A DNA stretch of 6,764 nt from positions 1-6,764 of the forward strand of contig QKHD01000133.1 of the NCBI GenBank assembly GCA_003250175.1. The letters run 5' to 3'. Positions 1 through 6,156 of this stretch are shown here, one piece after another (position 1 is the stretch's first letter; each line of letters starts with the position of its first letter). Below the pieces are notes generated by a model that saw only the letters and a list, made by a program, of their open reading frames with translations, was not told the origin of the DNA and ran no database searches. The position numbers and the translations under genes are program-made. The DNA comes from Helicobacteraceae bacterium (lineage in GTDB: Bacteria; Campylobacterota; Campylobacteria; Campylobacterales; SZUA-545).

Positions 1-2056
1 TCCGGAGCTGGCCGATCACGTTGATTTTATCGGCGTTCACCTGCTGCCCTATTGGGAAGGGGTTGCCGCCGATCAGGCCGTGGCCTACGTGGCCGACAAG
101 GTCGAGCGCCTCCGGAAAGCCTTTCCGGGCAAACGGGTCATCATCGGCGAGGTGGGCTGGCCCTCAGACGGGCGCAAGCGCGAAGCCGCCGTGGCCTCCC
201 TATCCAACGAGGCACAGTTTCTACGCCGCTTTATCGAAAAGGCCAAGGAAGACCGCTATGTCTACTACCTTATGGAAGCCTTCGATCAGCCCTGGAAGAG
301 TAAGATCGAAGGCTCCGTGGGCGCGTATTGGGGAGTTTATAACGCCGAGCGCGAACCCAAGTTCGAATTCACCGCCCCCATCGTCCGGATTCCGGAGTGG
401 CATGTGCTGGCGGGGGTTTCGGTGGTTATTGCCGCGCTTTTGCTGGGGATTTTTTATGTCTACAGTGCCTCCCTCTCCACCTCCGGACGCACCATGCTGG
501 CCGCCGTGGTCTACACCATCGCCACGTTGGTGGTGCTCATCGTCTACGACTACACCCAGAAATACCTCACCTTCATGGGGGCACTGGTGGGGGCACTGCT
601 GATTACCGGGATGCTGGGGCTGATTGCCGTCTTGCTGGCGGAGGCCCACGAATGGGCCGAGGCGCGCTGGGTTAGCGCCCACCGGCGCTTGTGGCGGGTG
701 GAGGAGACGGCGGGCAACACTCTGCCCAAGGTCTCCATCCATGTGCCCGCCTATAACGAGCCTCCGGAGATGCTTAACGAAACCCTTGACGCCCTGGCCA
801 AACTGGACTACCCCGATTTCGAGGTTCTGGTGATTGACAACAACACCAAGGACGAAGCGGTGTGGCGCCCGGTGGAAGCCTACTGCAAAGCCCTTGGGGA
901 GCGGTTCAGGTTTTTCCACGTGTCGCCCTTGGAAGGGTTCAAGGCCGGGGCGCTCAATTTTGCCCTGGAGCAGACCGCCGCCGATGCGGAGGTGATCGCC
1001 GTCATCGACAGCGACTATCAGGTGGAACCGGGCTGGCTTAGAGAGCTGGTGCCGGCCTTTGGTGATCCGCAGATCGCCGTGGTGCAGGCCCCGCAGGATT
1101 ACCGCGATGCGGACGAAAACCTCTTCAAGGCGATGAGCTACGCGGAGTACAGCGGCTTTTTCCAGATCGGGATGGTCACGCGCAATGAACGCAACGCCAT
1201 TATCCAGCACGGTACCATGACACTGGTCAGACGCCGCGTGCTGGAAGAGGTGGGAGCCTGGTCGCAGTGGTGCATCACGGAAGATGCGGAGCTGGGGCTG
1301 AAGATTTTTGAAGCGGGCTATACGGCGACCTATGTGGCCCAAAGCTACGGGCGCGGGGTCATGCCCGACACCTTTATCGACTTTAAAAAGCAGCGTTTCC
1401 GCTGGGCGTATGGGGCGATGCAGATTTTGCGCACCCACTGGCGCGCGTTGATTTCACGTAAAGACCGCCGTCTTTCCGCGGGGCAGCGCTACCACTTTAT
1501 CGCCGGTTGGCTGCCCTGGCTGGCGGACGGGCTGAACCTGCTCTTTAACGCCCTGGCCATTGCCTGGACGGTGGCGATGATTGTCTCGCCCTCACGGTTC
1601 GAGCCGCCCATGCTGATGTTTTCCATTCTGCCCCTGGCGCTCTTTACCTTCAAGCTGGCCAAGCTGATTCACCTCTACGTCACCCGTGTCCGGGCCAATC
1701 TGCGCCAGACCCTGGCGGCGGCTTTGGGCGGGCTGGCGTTGTCCCATACGATCGGGCTGGCGGTATTGCAGGGGCTGGTTACGAAAAACCTTCCCTTTAT
1801 CCGTACCCCCAAACTGGCGGAGCGGCATCGGCTCTGGTCGGCTCTGGCATCGGCCTATCAGGAGAGCATTTTGTTGGTGGCACTGTTGGCGGCGGTGATT
1901 GGATTGCAGCGGATTCCTGCGGAGCTGGAGAGTCCGGACCTGGCGGTCTGGACGGCGGTTTTACTGATTCAGGCCGTACCCTATGCGGCGGCTCTGATTG
2001 TCTCACTCTTAAGCGCCTTCCCGCTGCCTGCACGCTGGCTGGGCCGGGGGCGCTGA
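1..2056 (+). CDS. GH17-GT2 fusion: membrane beta-glucan synthase / glucan-modifying enzyme (NdvB-like), 5' partial
   Basis: The reading frame is open from base 2 with no stop before the TGA at 2054-2056, so the N-terminus lies outside the window; 684 codons are visible. Bases 2 to about 370 encode the C-terminal half of a glycoside hydrolase family 17 domain. The motif GEVGWPS at 146-166 carries the expected nucleophile Glu (149-151), followed by an EAFDQPWK segment and a WGVY strand. The GH17 acid/base Glu would lie upstream. Three membrane helices follow (about 400-655). Next comes a family 2 glycosyltransferase with PAYNE (about 748-762), VIDNN (Asp at 836), the DSD metal motif (1007-1015), TED (1277-1285) and QRFRW (1391-1405), all as in processive synthases. 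About five hydrophobic helices end the protein. In the family, this GH17+GT2 arrangement is known from NdvB-type beta-1,3-glucan synthases: the GT2 part polymerises UDP-glucose at the inner membrane and the GH17 part trims, branches or cyclises the glucan outside. The linkage made here is not visible. It converges on pstB with 4 bases between the stops. Domain assignment is firm; the product is inferred. Confidence 0.92.
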   Translation, partial: PELADHVDFIGVHLLPYWEGVAADQAVAYVADKVERLRKAFPGKRVIIGEVGWPSDGRKREAAVASLSNEAQFLRRFIEKAKEDRYVYYLMEAFDQPWKSKIEGSVGAYWGVYNAEREPKFEFTAPIVRIPEWHVLAGVSVVIAALLLGIFYVYSASLSTSGRTMLAAVVYTIATLVVLIVYDYTQKYLTFMGALVGALLITGMLGLIAVLLAEAHEWAEARWVSAHRRLWRVEETAGNTLPKVSIHVPAYNEPPEMLNETLDALAKLDYPDFEVLVIDNNTKDEAVWRPVEAYCKALGERFRFFHVSPLEGFKAGALNFALEQTAADAEVIAVIDSDYQVEPGWLRELVPAFGDPQIAVVQAPQDYRDADENLFKAMSYAEYSGFFQIGMVTRNERNAIIQHGTMTLVRRRVLEEVGAWSQWCITEDAELGLKIFEAGYTATYVAQSYGRGVMPDTFIDFKKQRFRWAYGAMQILRTHWRALISRKDRRLSAGQRYHFIAGWLPWLADGLNLLFNALAIAWTVAMIVSPSRFEPPMLMFSILPLALFTFKLAKLIHLYVTRVRANLRQTLAAALGGLALSHTIGLAVLQGLVTKNLPFIRTPKLAERHRLWSALASAYQESILLVALLAAVIGLQRIPAELESPDLAVWTAVLLIQAVPYAAALIVSLLSAFPLPARWLGRGR

Positions 2057-2060
2057 AGTC

Positions 2061-2846
2061 TCACCCGAATTTACCGGTAATGTACTCTTCGGTCAGTTTC
2101 TCTTTGGGGTTGACGAAGATGTCGTCGGTCTTGCCAAACTCGATCAGTTCGCCCAGGTACATGAAGGCGGTGTAGTCGCTCACACGGGCGGCCTGCTGCA
2201 TGTTGTGGGTGACGATAATAATGCTGACCTTGTCTTTGAGCTCGATGATGAGCTTCTCAATCGCCAGGGTGGAGATGGGGTCTAGCGCGGAGGTCGGTTC
2301 GTCAAAGAGCATGATCTCCGGTTCGACGGCGATGGCGCGGGCGATGCACAGACGCTGCTGCTGTCCTCCGGAGAGGGAGGAGCCGTCGGCTTTGAGGCGG
2401 TCTTTGACCTCTTCGAAAAGGGCGGCGTCTTTCAAAGCTTTTTCCACGCGGTCCTTAAGCTCGGTTTTGTTTTTGATCCCCTTAAGGCGCAGGCCGTAGG
2501 CGATATTGTCAAAGATGCTCATGGGAAACGGCGTGGGTTTTTGGAAAATCATCCCCACGTTGACCCGCAGGTCGATGAGGTCGATGTTTTTTTGCAGGAT
2601 ATTTTCGCCGTGGACCAGAATTTCGCCCTCGTAGCGGTTGCCGGGATAAAGGTCGTGGATACGGTTAAAGGAGCGCAGCAGCGTGGTCTTGCCGCAGCCG
2701 CTGGGGCCGATCAATGCCGTGACCTTCTTTTTAGGGATGGGCAGGTTGATGTCTTTGAGAGCCGGATCGACGGTTCCGGCGTAATAAAAGTTAAAATCTT
2801 TGACCTCAACGGCACGTTTTTCTTTGATCTCGGCGATGGTAGCCAT
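2061..2846 (-). CDS. pstB: PstB, phosphate ABC transporter ATP-binding protein
   Basis: A 261-residue cytoplasmic ATPase that powers phosphate import through the PstC/PstA channel. All ABC motifs are present in order: Walker A GPSGCGKTT (47-55), Q-loop Gln102, signature LSGGQ (158-162), Walker B IMLFDE (178-183), D-loop SALD (186-189) and switch His214 in VTHNM. The length is normal for PstB (about 250-270), and the sequence MQQAARVSDYTAFMYLGELIEFG is typical of PstB rather than of other importers. The ATG (2846-2844) directly follows the pstA stop codon, and an AAGGA Shine-Dalgarno lies within the last codons of pstA, so the two genes are translationally linked. It is the last gene of the operon visible here. 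No phoU follows, and the next gene is on the opposite strand. I see no hairpin-plus-T-run terminator after the stop. Confidence 0.98.
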   Translation of the reverse strand: MATIAEIKEKRAVEVKDFNFYYAGTVDPALKDINLPIPKKKVTALIGPSGCGKTTLLRSFNRIHDLYPGNRYEGEILVHGENILQKNIDLIDLRVNVGMIFQKPTPFPMSIFDNIAYGLRLKGIKNKTELKDRVEKALKDAALFEEVKDRLKADGSSLSGGQQQRLCIARAIAVEPEIMLFDEPTSALDPISTLAIEKLIIELKDKVSIIIVTHNMQQAARVSDYTAFMYLGELIEFGKTDDIFVNPKEKLTEEYITGKFG

Positions 2847-3689
2847 TTAGCGTTTCCTTTTGGTTTTGATAAAGAGTCGTCCAAGGACATTAACCCCCAG
2901 GACGAAGGCGGTCAGGATAAAGGCGGCCGCCCAGCCCAGCTGCTGCCAGTCTTCATACGGGCTGGTGGCGTAGCTGAACATGGTCACCGTCAGCGACGCG
3001 ATGGGCTCGCTGATGTCGGTGCTGAAAAAGTTGTTGTTAAAGGAGGTGAAGAGCAGCGGTGCCGTCTCCCCCGCGATCCGTGCGATACTCAGAAGTACCC
3101 CCGTAAGAATACCCACTTTGGCTGAACGGTAGACGATCTGCAAAATCACCTTGTACTTGGGCGCACCCAGGGCCGCCGCCGCTTCGCGCAGGGTCTGGGG
3201 AACGAGGCTAAGCATGTCATCGGTCGTTCGGAGCACGATGGGTACCATCATGATGGCCAGCGCCACGATCCCCGCCCAGCCGCTGAAGTGCCCCATGGGG
3301 GAGACGACGACGGCGTAGACGAAGGTCCCGATGACGATGGAGGGCGTACTCATCATCGTATCGCTGATATCACGGATAAAGTTGGCGTACTTGGAGGTCT
3401 GCCCGTATTCGCTCAGGTAGGTCCCCGCCAAAATCCCCACGGGTACACCGAAGATGGTCGCCCCCAGCGCCAGGATCAGCTGACCCACCAGCGCATGGCG
3501 CAAACCGCTTTCCGCAAAGCCGGGAGGCGCACCGTCGAAGGTGAAGATGTCCATGTTGAGGGCACCGATCCCGTTACTCACCAAGATCCACAAGATCCAG
3601 AACAAAAATCCGATCCCCAGGACCGCGGAGCCGATGGAGAAGCTCAGGGCGAAGTAGTTGATGACGACGCGTCGGCGTTTGGCGGTCAT
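2847..3689 (-). CDS. pstA: PstA, phosphate ABC transporter permease
   Basis: A 280-residue inner-membrane permease that pairs with PstC to form the phosphate channel. About six hydrophobic helices are visible (roughly residues 14-38, 67-92, 114-132, 138-155, 190-212 and 253-274) behind a basic start, MTAKRRR, which fits a cytoplasmic N-terminus. The EAA loop that contacts PstB is at about 169-188 (EAAAALGAPKYKVI), followed by ARIAGET (203-209), the conserved Arg/Glu motif of Pst permeases that in E. coli contains residues needed for transport. The start ATG overlaps the pstC stop by four bases (ATGA on the minus strand, 3689-3686), which suggests coupled translation. A weak purine-rich stretch (GAGAAAGAG) precedes it. 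PstA rather than PstC is chosen because of the N-terminal form, the RIAGETAPLLFT segment and its place next to pstB. Confidence 0.96.
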   Translation of the reverse strand: MTAKRRRVVINYFALSFSIGSAVLGIGFLFWILWILVSNGIGALNMDIFTFDGAPPGFAESGLRHALVGQLILALGATIFGVPVGILAGTYLSEYGQTSKYANFIRDISDTMMSTPSIVIGTFVYAVVVSPMGHFSGWAGIVALAIMMVPIVLRTTDDMLSLVPQTLREAAAALGAPKYKVILQIVYRSAKVGILTGVLLSIARIAGETAPLLFTSFNNNFFSTDISEPIASLTVTMFSYATSPYEDWQQLGWAAAFILTAFVLGVNVLGRLFIKTKRKR

Positions 3690-4546
3690 TTGCTCTTTCT
3701 CACTTTTCTAAGGAAGTAGATCTTGGAGACGAAGATCGTCACGAAACTCATCAAAAAGAGGATGAGGGCAAGGTAGAACAAGCTGGCGTAGTGCAGGCCG
3801 CTCTCCGCCTCGGCAAATTCGTTGGCCAGGGTCGTGGGGATATTGGTCGCCGCGGCGGTGAGATCGAGGCTAATGTTGTGAACGTTGCCCATGACAAAGG
3901 TAACGGCCATGGTTTCCCCGATGGCACGACCCAACGCCAGGATAATGGAGCCGATGACGCCTGCCTTGGCGAAGGGGATGATCACGTCTTTGATCACGTC
4001 CCACTTGGTGGCCCCCAGGGCGTAGGCGGACTCTTTGAGCATGTCCGGAGTCGTGTTCATGGCGTCGCGGGTGACGGCGGCGATAAAGGGCAGGATCATG
4101 ATGGCCAGAACGATCCCGGCGGTGAGCATCCCAATACCGTTACCGCCGAAGATATCCCGGATGATGGGGGCAAAGTAAAAAAGGCCCCACATCCCGTAGA
4201 TAACGGAAGGGATAGCCGCCAGCAGTTCCACACTCACCCCGATGGGTTCTTTCACCCGAGCCGGGGCGATTTCGCTGAGGAAAATCGCAATCCCGATGGC
4301 GATGGGTGTGGCAAGGAACATGGCAATAAAGGTGGAGAGCAGGGAGCCGACGATGGAGGAAAAACCGCCGAAGACTTCGCGGTTGGGGGCCCAGACGTCT
4401 TCGCTGATAAAACTCAGGCCAAAGGCGCTGATGGCAGGCAGGGCTTCGTTAAACAAAACCGCCATGATGGCAACAAGCAGAATCAGACTGAATAGGGCGG
4501 TCAGTTTCGTGAGGTTTTCAAAGAAAAAATCGACGATTTTTTTCAT
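3686..4546 (-). CDS. pstC: PstC, phosphate ABC transporter permease
   Basis: A 286-residue inner-membrane permease, first gene of the visible pst operon. Six hydrophobic helices are apparent (about residues 15-35, 64-92, 106-128, 139-160, 194-218 and 255-278). The EAA loop is at about 171-190 (KESAYALGATKWDVIKDVII), and ALGRAIGET (204-212) is the conserved Arg/Glu motif of this family. The frame is open 90 bases further upstream to an ATG at 4636, but the ATG at 4546 is preferred for three reasons. It is preceded by GGAG at a 5-base spacing (4555-4552). The protein from there begins MKKIVDFFF, as expected. The extension would also run across the Pho box and the -10 element. The gene lacks the usual upstream pstS: the next gene upstream is a divergent rubredoxin. 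The phosphate-binding protein must therefore be encoded elsewhere. Confidence 0.96.
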   Translation of the reverse strand: MKKIVDFFFENLTKLTALFSLILLVAIMAVLFNEALPAISAFGLSFISEDVWAPNREVFGGFSSIVGSLLSTFIAMFLATPIAIGIAIFLSEIAPARVKEPIGVSVELLAAIPSVIYGMWGLFYFAPIIRDIFGGNGIGMLTAGIVLAIMILPFIAAVTRDAMNTTPDMLKESAYALGATKWDVIKDVIIPFAKAGVIGSIILALGRAIGETMAVTFVMGNVHNISLDLTAAATNIPTTLANEFAEAESGLHYASLFYLALILFLMSFVTIFVSKIYFLRKVRKSK

Positions 4547-4570
4547 CAAGGCTCCAGAAAATTTTGGCTT

Positions 4571-4576
4571 ATTATA
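4571..4576 (-). promoter_or_regulatory. -10 element of the pst operon promoter
   Basis: A perfect TATAAT on the minus strand, 10 bp downstream of the Pho box. A start about 7 bases downstream would fall near 4564 and give a short leader of roughly 17 bases, which contains the GGAG Shine-Dalgarno (4555-4552) before the pstC ATG at 4546. Confidence 0.8.
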
Positions 4577-4586
4577 TTGCCGGGAG

Positions 4587-4604
4587 GTGACATCTTGGTG
4601 ACAG
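4587..4604 (-). promoter_or_regulatory. Pho box (putative PhoB-type operator) upstream of pstC
   Basis: On the minus strand this reads CTGTCAC-CAAG-ATGTCAC: two 7-bp direct repeats separated by 4 bp, an 11-bp period. The E. coli Pho box is two CTGTCAT-like 7-mers with a 4-bp spacer, so TGTCA is matched in both half-sites. Exactly 10 bp (4586-4577) separate the box from a perfect TATAAT, which is the known arrangement where PhoB replaces -35 recognition. No good -35 hexamer exists at the normal distance, as expected for an activator-dependent promoter. The location in front of a phosphate transporter supports the call. The spacer is less AT-rich than in E. coli. Confidence 0.85.
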
Positions 4605-4645
4605 AGATTGTAATACGATGCCCACGAAGCGAGCAAACAAAAGGG

Positions 4646-4674
4646 TTGAAGCGTTACGGGTTTTGTGATAGGAT
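4646..4674 (+). promoter_or_regulatory. Probable promoter of the rubredoxin gene (extended -10)
   Basis: TTGAAG (4646-4651) lies 17 bp before TAGGAT (4669-4674), and TGA directly before the latter supplies an extended -10 TGn. Each hexamer matches the sigma-70 consensus at 4 of 6 positions. Transcription would start near 4681, about 23 bases before the chosen start codon. It is divergent from the pst promoter, with about 40 bp between its -35 and the Pho box, so cross-regulation is possible but not shown. Confidence 0.5.
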
Positions 4675-4691
4675 GGAGAAATCCACATTAC

Positions 4692-4697
4692 AAGGAG
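4692..4697 (+). promoter_or_regulatory. Ribosome binding site that decides the rubredoxin start
   Basis: AAGGAG sits directly against an in-frame ATG at 4698, too close to use it, and 6 bases before the ATG at 4704, an ideal spacing. This selects 4704 over 4698 and over the upstream in-frame ATG at 4665, which overlaps the -10 region. Confidence 0.85.
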
Positions 4698-4703
4698 ATG
4701 TTC

Positions 4704-4868
4704 ATGCAACGATACGAATGCACGGATTGCGGTTATGTCTATGATCCAAAAAAGGGGGATCCAGAGAACGGAGTTGCCCCCGGAACGGCCTTTGAGAACC
4801 TTCCGGAGGACTGGGTCTGCCCCGAGTGCGGTGCCCCCAAAGAGGCCTTCGAGGCGATTGAGGATTAA
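4704..4868 (+). CDS. Rubredoxin
   Basis: A 54-residue soluble iron protein that carries single electrons through an Fe(SCys)4 site. Cysteines at 6, 9, 39 and 42 (CTDCG and CPECG) have the spacing of classical clostridial-type rubredoxins. The conserved YVYDPKKGDPENGVAPGT and FENLPEDWVCP segments are also present, and the length is the family norm (52-54). In anaerobes and microaerophiles such proteins feed electrons to superoxide reductase, rubrerythrin or oxygen-reducing flavodiiron proteins. No partner is encoded next to it, so its redox partner is unknown. It appears to be a single-gene transcript with its own promoter and Shine-Dalgarno. Its stop codon (TAA, 4866-4868) overlaps the stop of the convergent diguanylate cyclase gene. 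Confidence 0.97.
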   Translation: MQRYECTDCGYVYDPKKGDPENGVAPGTAFENLPEDWVCPECGAPKEAFEAIED

Positions 4869-6067
4869 GCGACGGTGACGCGGTTGCGTCCCGCTTTTTT
4901 CGATTTATAGAGGGCGTCGTCGGCGCGCTTCATGACCGTGGACGGCTCACTCGCCTTGTCATCGCGCTCCGCCACCCCGATACTGACGTTGACAAAGATC
5001 GGTTTGTCCGCTTTTTTTGTCTTGGACTTGGCCGGTTTGTAGTAAGGGGTCTGGGCGATTTTTTCCCGGATGGCATCGAGGTGCTGGGCCGCCTCTTCCT
5101 TGGAGGTTCCGGCAAAAACCACCGTAAACTCCTCACCGCCGTAGCGGTAGGCTTTGCCCCCGCCGGTGACTTCGGTCAGCCGGGAGGCGACCAGTTTCAA
5201 AACATCATCCCCCACGTCGTGGCCGTGGGTATCGTTGAAGTTTTTAAAGTGGTCGATGTCTACCATGGCAATACTGTAGCGGCGCCCCAGCTTGGCAAAA
5301 TGACTCAGCAGCGCCCGGCGCGCAGGGATACCGGTGAGTTCGTCGTAGTAGGCCAGATAGTACGACTCGGAGAGCATGGAGAGGGTGATCATCACCGAGG
5401 CCGTTAATATAAATAAAGAAAAGACATCGACCCGGTCGGTGAAGTTGATGGCCATCTGGGCGGTGACAACCGTTAGCAGCAGGGCAAAGTTGATGTGGGT
5501 TGCCGCCATGAGGCTGCGCCCCGTAATAATGAAAATAGCGATCAGGGTCATCAGCAGAGCCACGTCGGACAGGGCGGTAAACTGGGTCCACCCTGCCGGC
5601 AGAATTTCAAAATAGAGCAGGTCCAAAAAGCGGTGCTCCTGCATCAGCGCCAGGTAGGCCAGAATCCCGAACTGGGCCAGGATAAAGGCGAGCTTTCCGA
5701 TCCCCTTGGGGGTCATAAACCCGCTCTCTTTGCTAAAGCTGATCAGGACGAGATTGAGCGGAATCATCAGGGATAAAAAGCCGCGCGCATAGCTGTCAAA
5801 ATAGAGGATGCGTCCGGAGAACCAGGCGTTTTGCATCACCAGCCCGTAGGCGGCGGCCAGCAGCACCAACGAGAGAAAGGAGCGGCTGCGCTGAAAGTGA
5901 AAACTCATGAGCATCCCTACGCCAATGGCCAAAAAGGCGTAGACGTGCAGGTCTCCGGAGAAGCCCAGCGCACGGATGTCGCGGATGTGATACAGCGCGG
6001 TCGCAGCCAGACCGAAAAGAACAAAGTGCGGAAGAGCCCGGGTGATAAAGAGTCTGACATTTTTCAT
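4865..6067 (-). CDS. Membrane-anchored diguanylate cyclase (GGDEF protein)
   Basis: A 400-residue protein predicted to make cyclic di-GMP from two GTP. The first ~235 residues form about eight hydrophobic helices (roughly 12-27, 38-56, 62-80, 95-112, 122-142, 163-183, 190-207 and 213-233), a membrane sensor of no type I can name. A GGDEF domain follows: DELTGIPARR (242-251), metal Asp270 in VDIDHFKNFND with Asn278, the intact active-site loop YRYGGEEF (307-314), and the terminal RADDALYKSKKAGRNRV (381-397). The catalytic residues look complete, so activity is expected. The RxxD inhibitory site that should occupy about 301-304 reads TGGG, so this form of product inhibition is probably lost. 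A lysine-rich insertion (about 344-355) lies in the domain's C-terminal half. The ATG at 6067 is the only sensible start. It lacks a Shine-Dalgarno and lies just after a TATAAT, which suggests a leaderless mRNA. No EAL or HD-GYP domain is present. Confidence 0.93.
   Translation of the reverse strand: MKNVRLFITRALPHFVLFGLAATALYHIRDIRALGFSGDLHVYAFLAIGVGMLMSFHFQRSRSFLSLVLLAAAYGLVMQNAWFSGRILYFDSYARGFLSLMIPLNLVLISFSKESGFMTPKGIGKLAFILAQFGILAYLALMQEHRFLDLLYFEILPAGWTQFTALSDVALLMTLIAIFIITGRSLMAATHINFALLLTVVTAQMAINFTDRVDVFSLFILTASVMITLSMLSESYYLAYYDELTGIPARRALLSHFAKLGRRYSIAMVDIDHFKNFNDTHGHDVGDDVLKLVASRLTEVTGGGKAYRYGGEEFTVVFAGTSKEEAAQHLDAIREKIAQTPYYKPAKSKTKKADKPIFVNVSIGVAERDDKASEPSTVMKRADDALYKSKKAGRNRVTVA
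4877..4900 (+). terminator. Weak candidate terminator for rubredoxin
   Basis: GACGC-GGTT-GCGTC (4877-4890) is a perfect 5-bp hairpin with a 4-base loop, followed after CCGC by TTTTTT (4895-4900). An alternative GCGG...CCGC stem (4880-4883 with 4891-4894) abuts the T-run directly. Both stems are short, and the region also encodes the last residues of the convergent cyclase (GRNRVTVA), so the match could be chance. Confidence 0.35.
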
Positions 6068-6073
6068 GGGGGC

Positions 6074-6079
6074 ATTATA
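6074..6079 (-). promoter_or_regulatory. -10 element of the diguanylate cyclase gene; probable leaderless start
   Basis: A perfect TATAAT on the minus strand ends 6 bases (GCCCCC) before the start ATG at 6067. Initiation about 7 bases after the -10 would fall on the A of the ATG itself. No recognisable -35 lies 16-18 bp upstream and no TGn extension is present, so the call rests on the -10 and on the absence of any Shine-Dalgarno. Confidence 0.6.
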
Positions 6080-6120
6080 CCGCGTTTTGGGTTGAAGCCG
6101 AGAAAGGGTGAGGCGGACTA

Positions 6121-6129
6121 TGTTACACT
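6121..6129 (+). promoter_or_regulatory. Possible extended -10 promoter for the lipoprotein-nfo operon
   Basis: TGT followed by TACACT (6124-6129) fits an extended -10 with 4 of 6 consensus matches. A start near 6136 would give a leader of about 21 bases carrying the Shine-Dalgarno. No convincing -35 is visible. It faces away from the cyclase promoter, which lies about 45 bp to the left. Confidence 0.35.
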
Positions 6130-6156
6130 TGCGTCAAATTTTTGCAAGGAGCGAGG

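Noticed and set aside
221..1438. A 405-codon open frame on the minus strand, antisense to the glucan synthase
   Set aside because: It lies wholly within a gene with clear GH17/GT2 motifs. Its product is rich in His, Gly, Gln and Arg without domain features, as expected from the reverse frame of a GC-rich gene. No ribosome site or promoter was seen.
2541..3125. Plus-strand open frame of 194 codons across pstB/pstA
   Set aside because: It is a shadow of the pst genes, which carry all family motifs. The frame crosses their junction, and its composition is untypical of a protein.
4605..4615. Possible third Pho half-site one 11-bp period upstream of the box
   Set aside because: The bases at 4615-4609 on the minus strand (TATTACA) share almost nothing with CTGTCAC, so only one complete box is supported.
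4547..4636. N-terminal extension of pstC to the ATG at 4636
   Set aside because: The extra 30 residues (including Cys, Trp and several Tyr) do not look like a PstC start, and they would be encoded by the Pho box and -10 region. The ATG at 4546 has a proper GGAG.
4665..4703. Rubredoxin starting at 4665 or 4698
   Set aside because: 4665 overlaps the -10 element, and 4698 touches the Shine-Dalgarno with no spacing. 4704 gives the standard 54-residue protein with Cys at 6 and 9.
6128..6148. Inverted repeat CTTGC...GCAAG before the lipoprotein gene, possibly hiding its ribosome site
   Set aside because: The arms are only 5 bp with an 11-base loop; this is easily chance, and no conservation data are available.
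6142..6156. TTG start for the lipoprotein at 6142
   Set aside because: It overlaps the AAGGAG ribosome site, and the ATG at 6157 gives a normal signal peptide.
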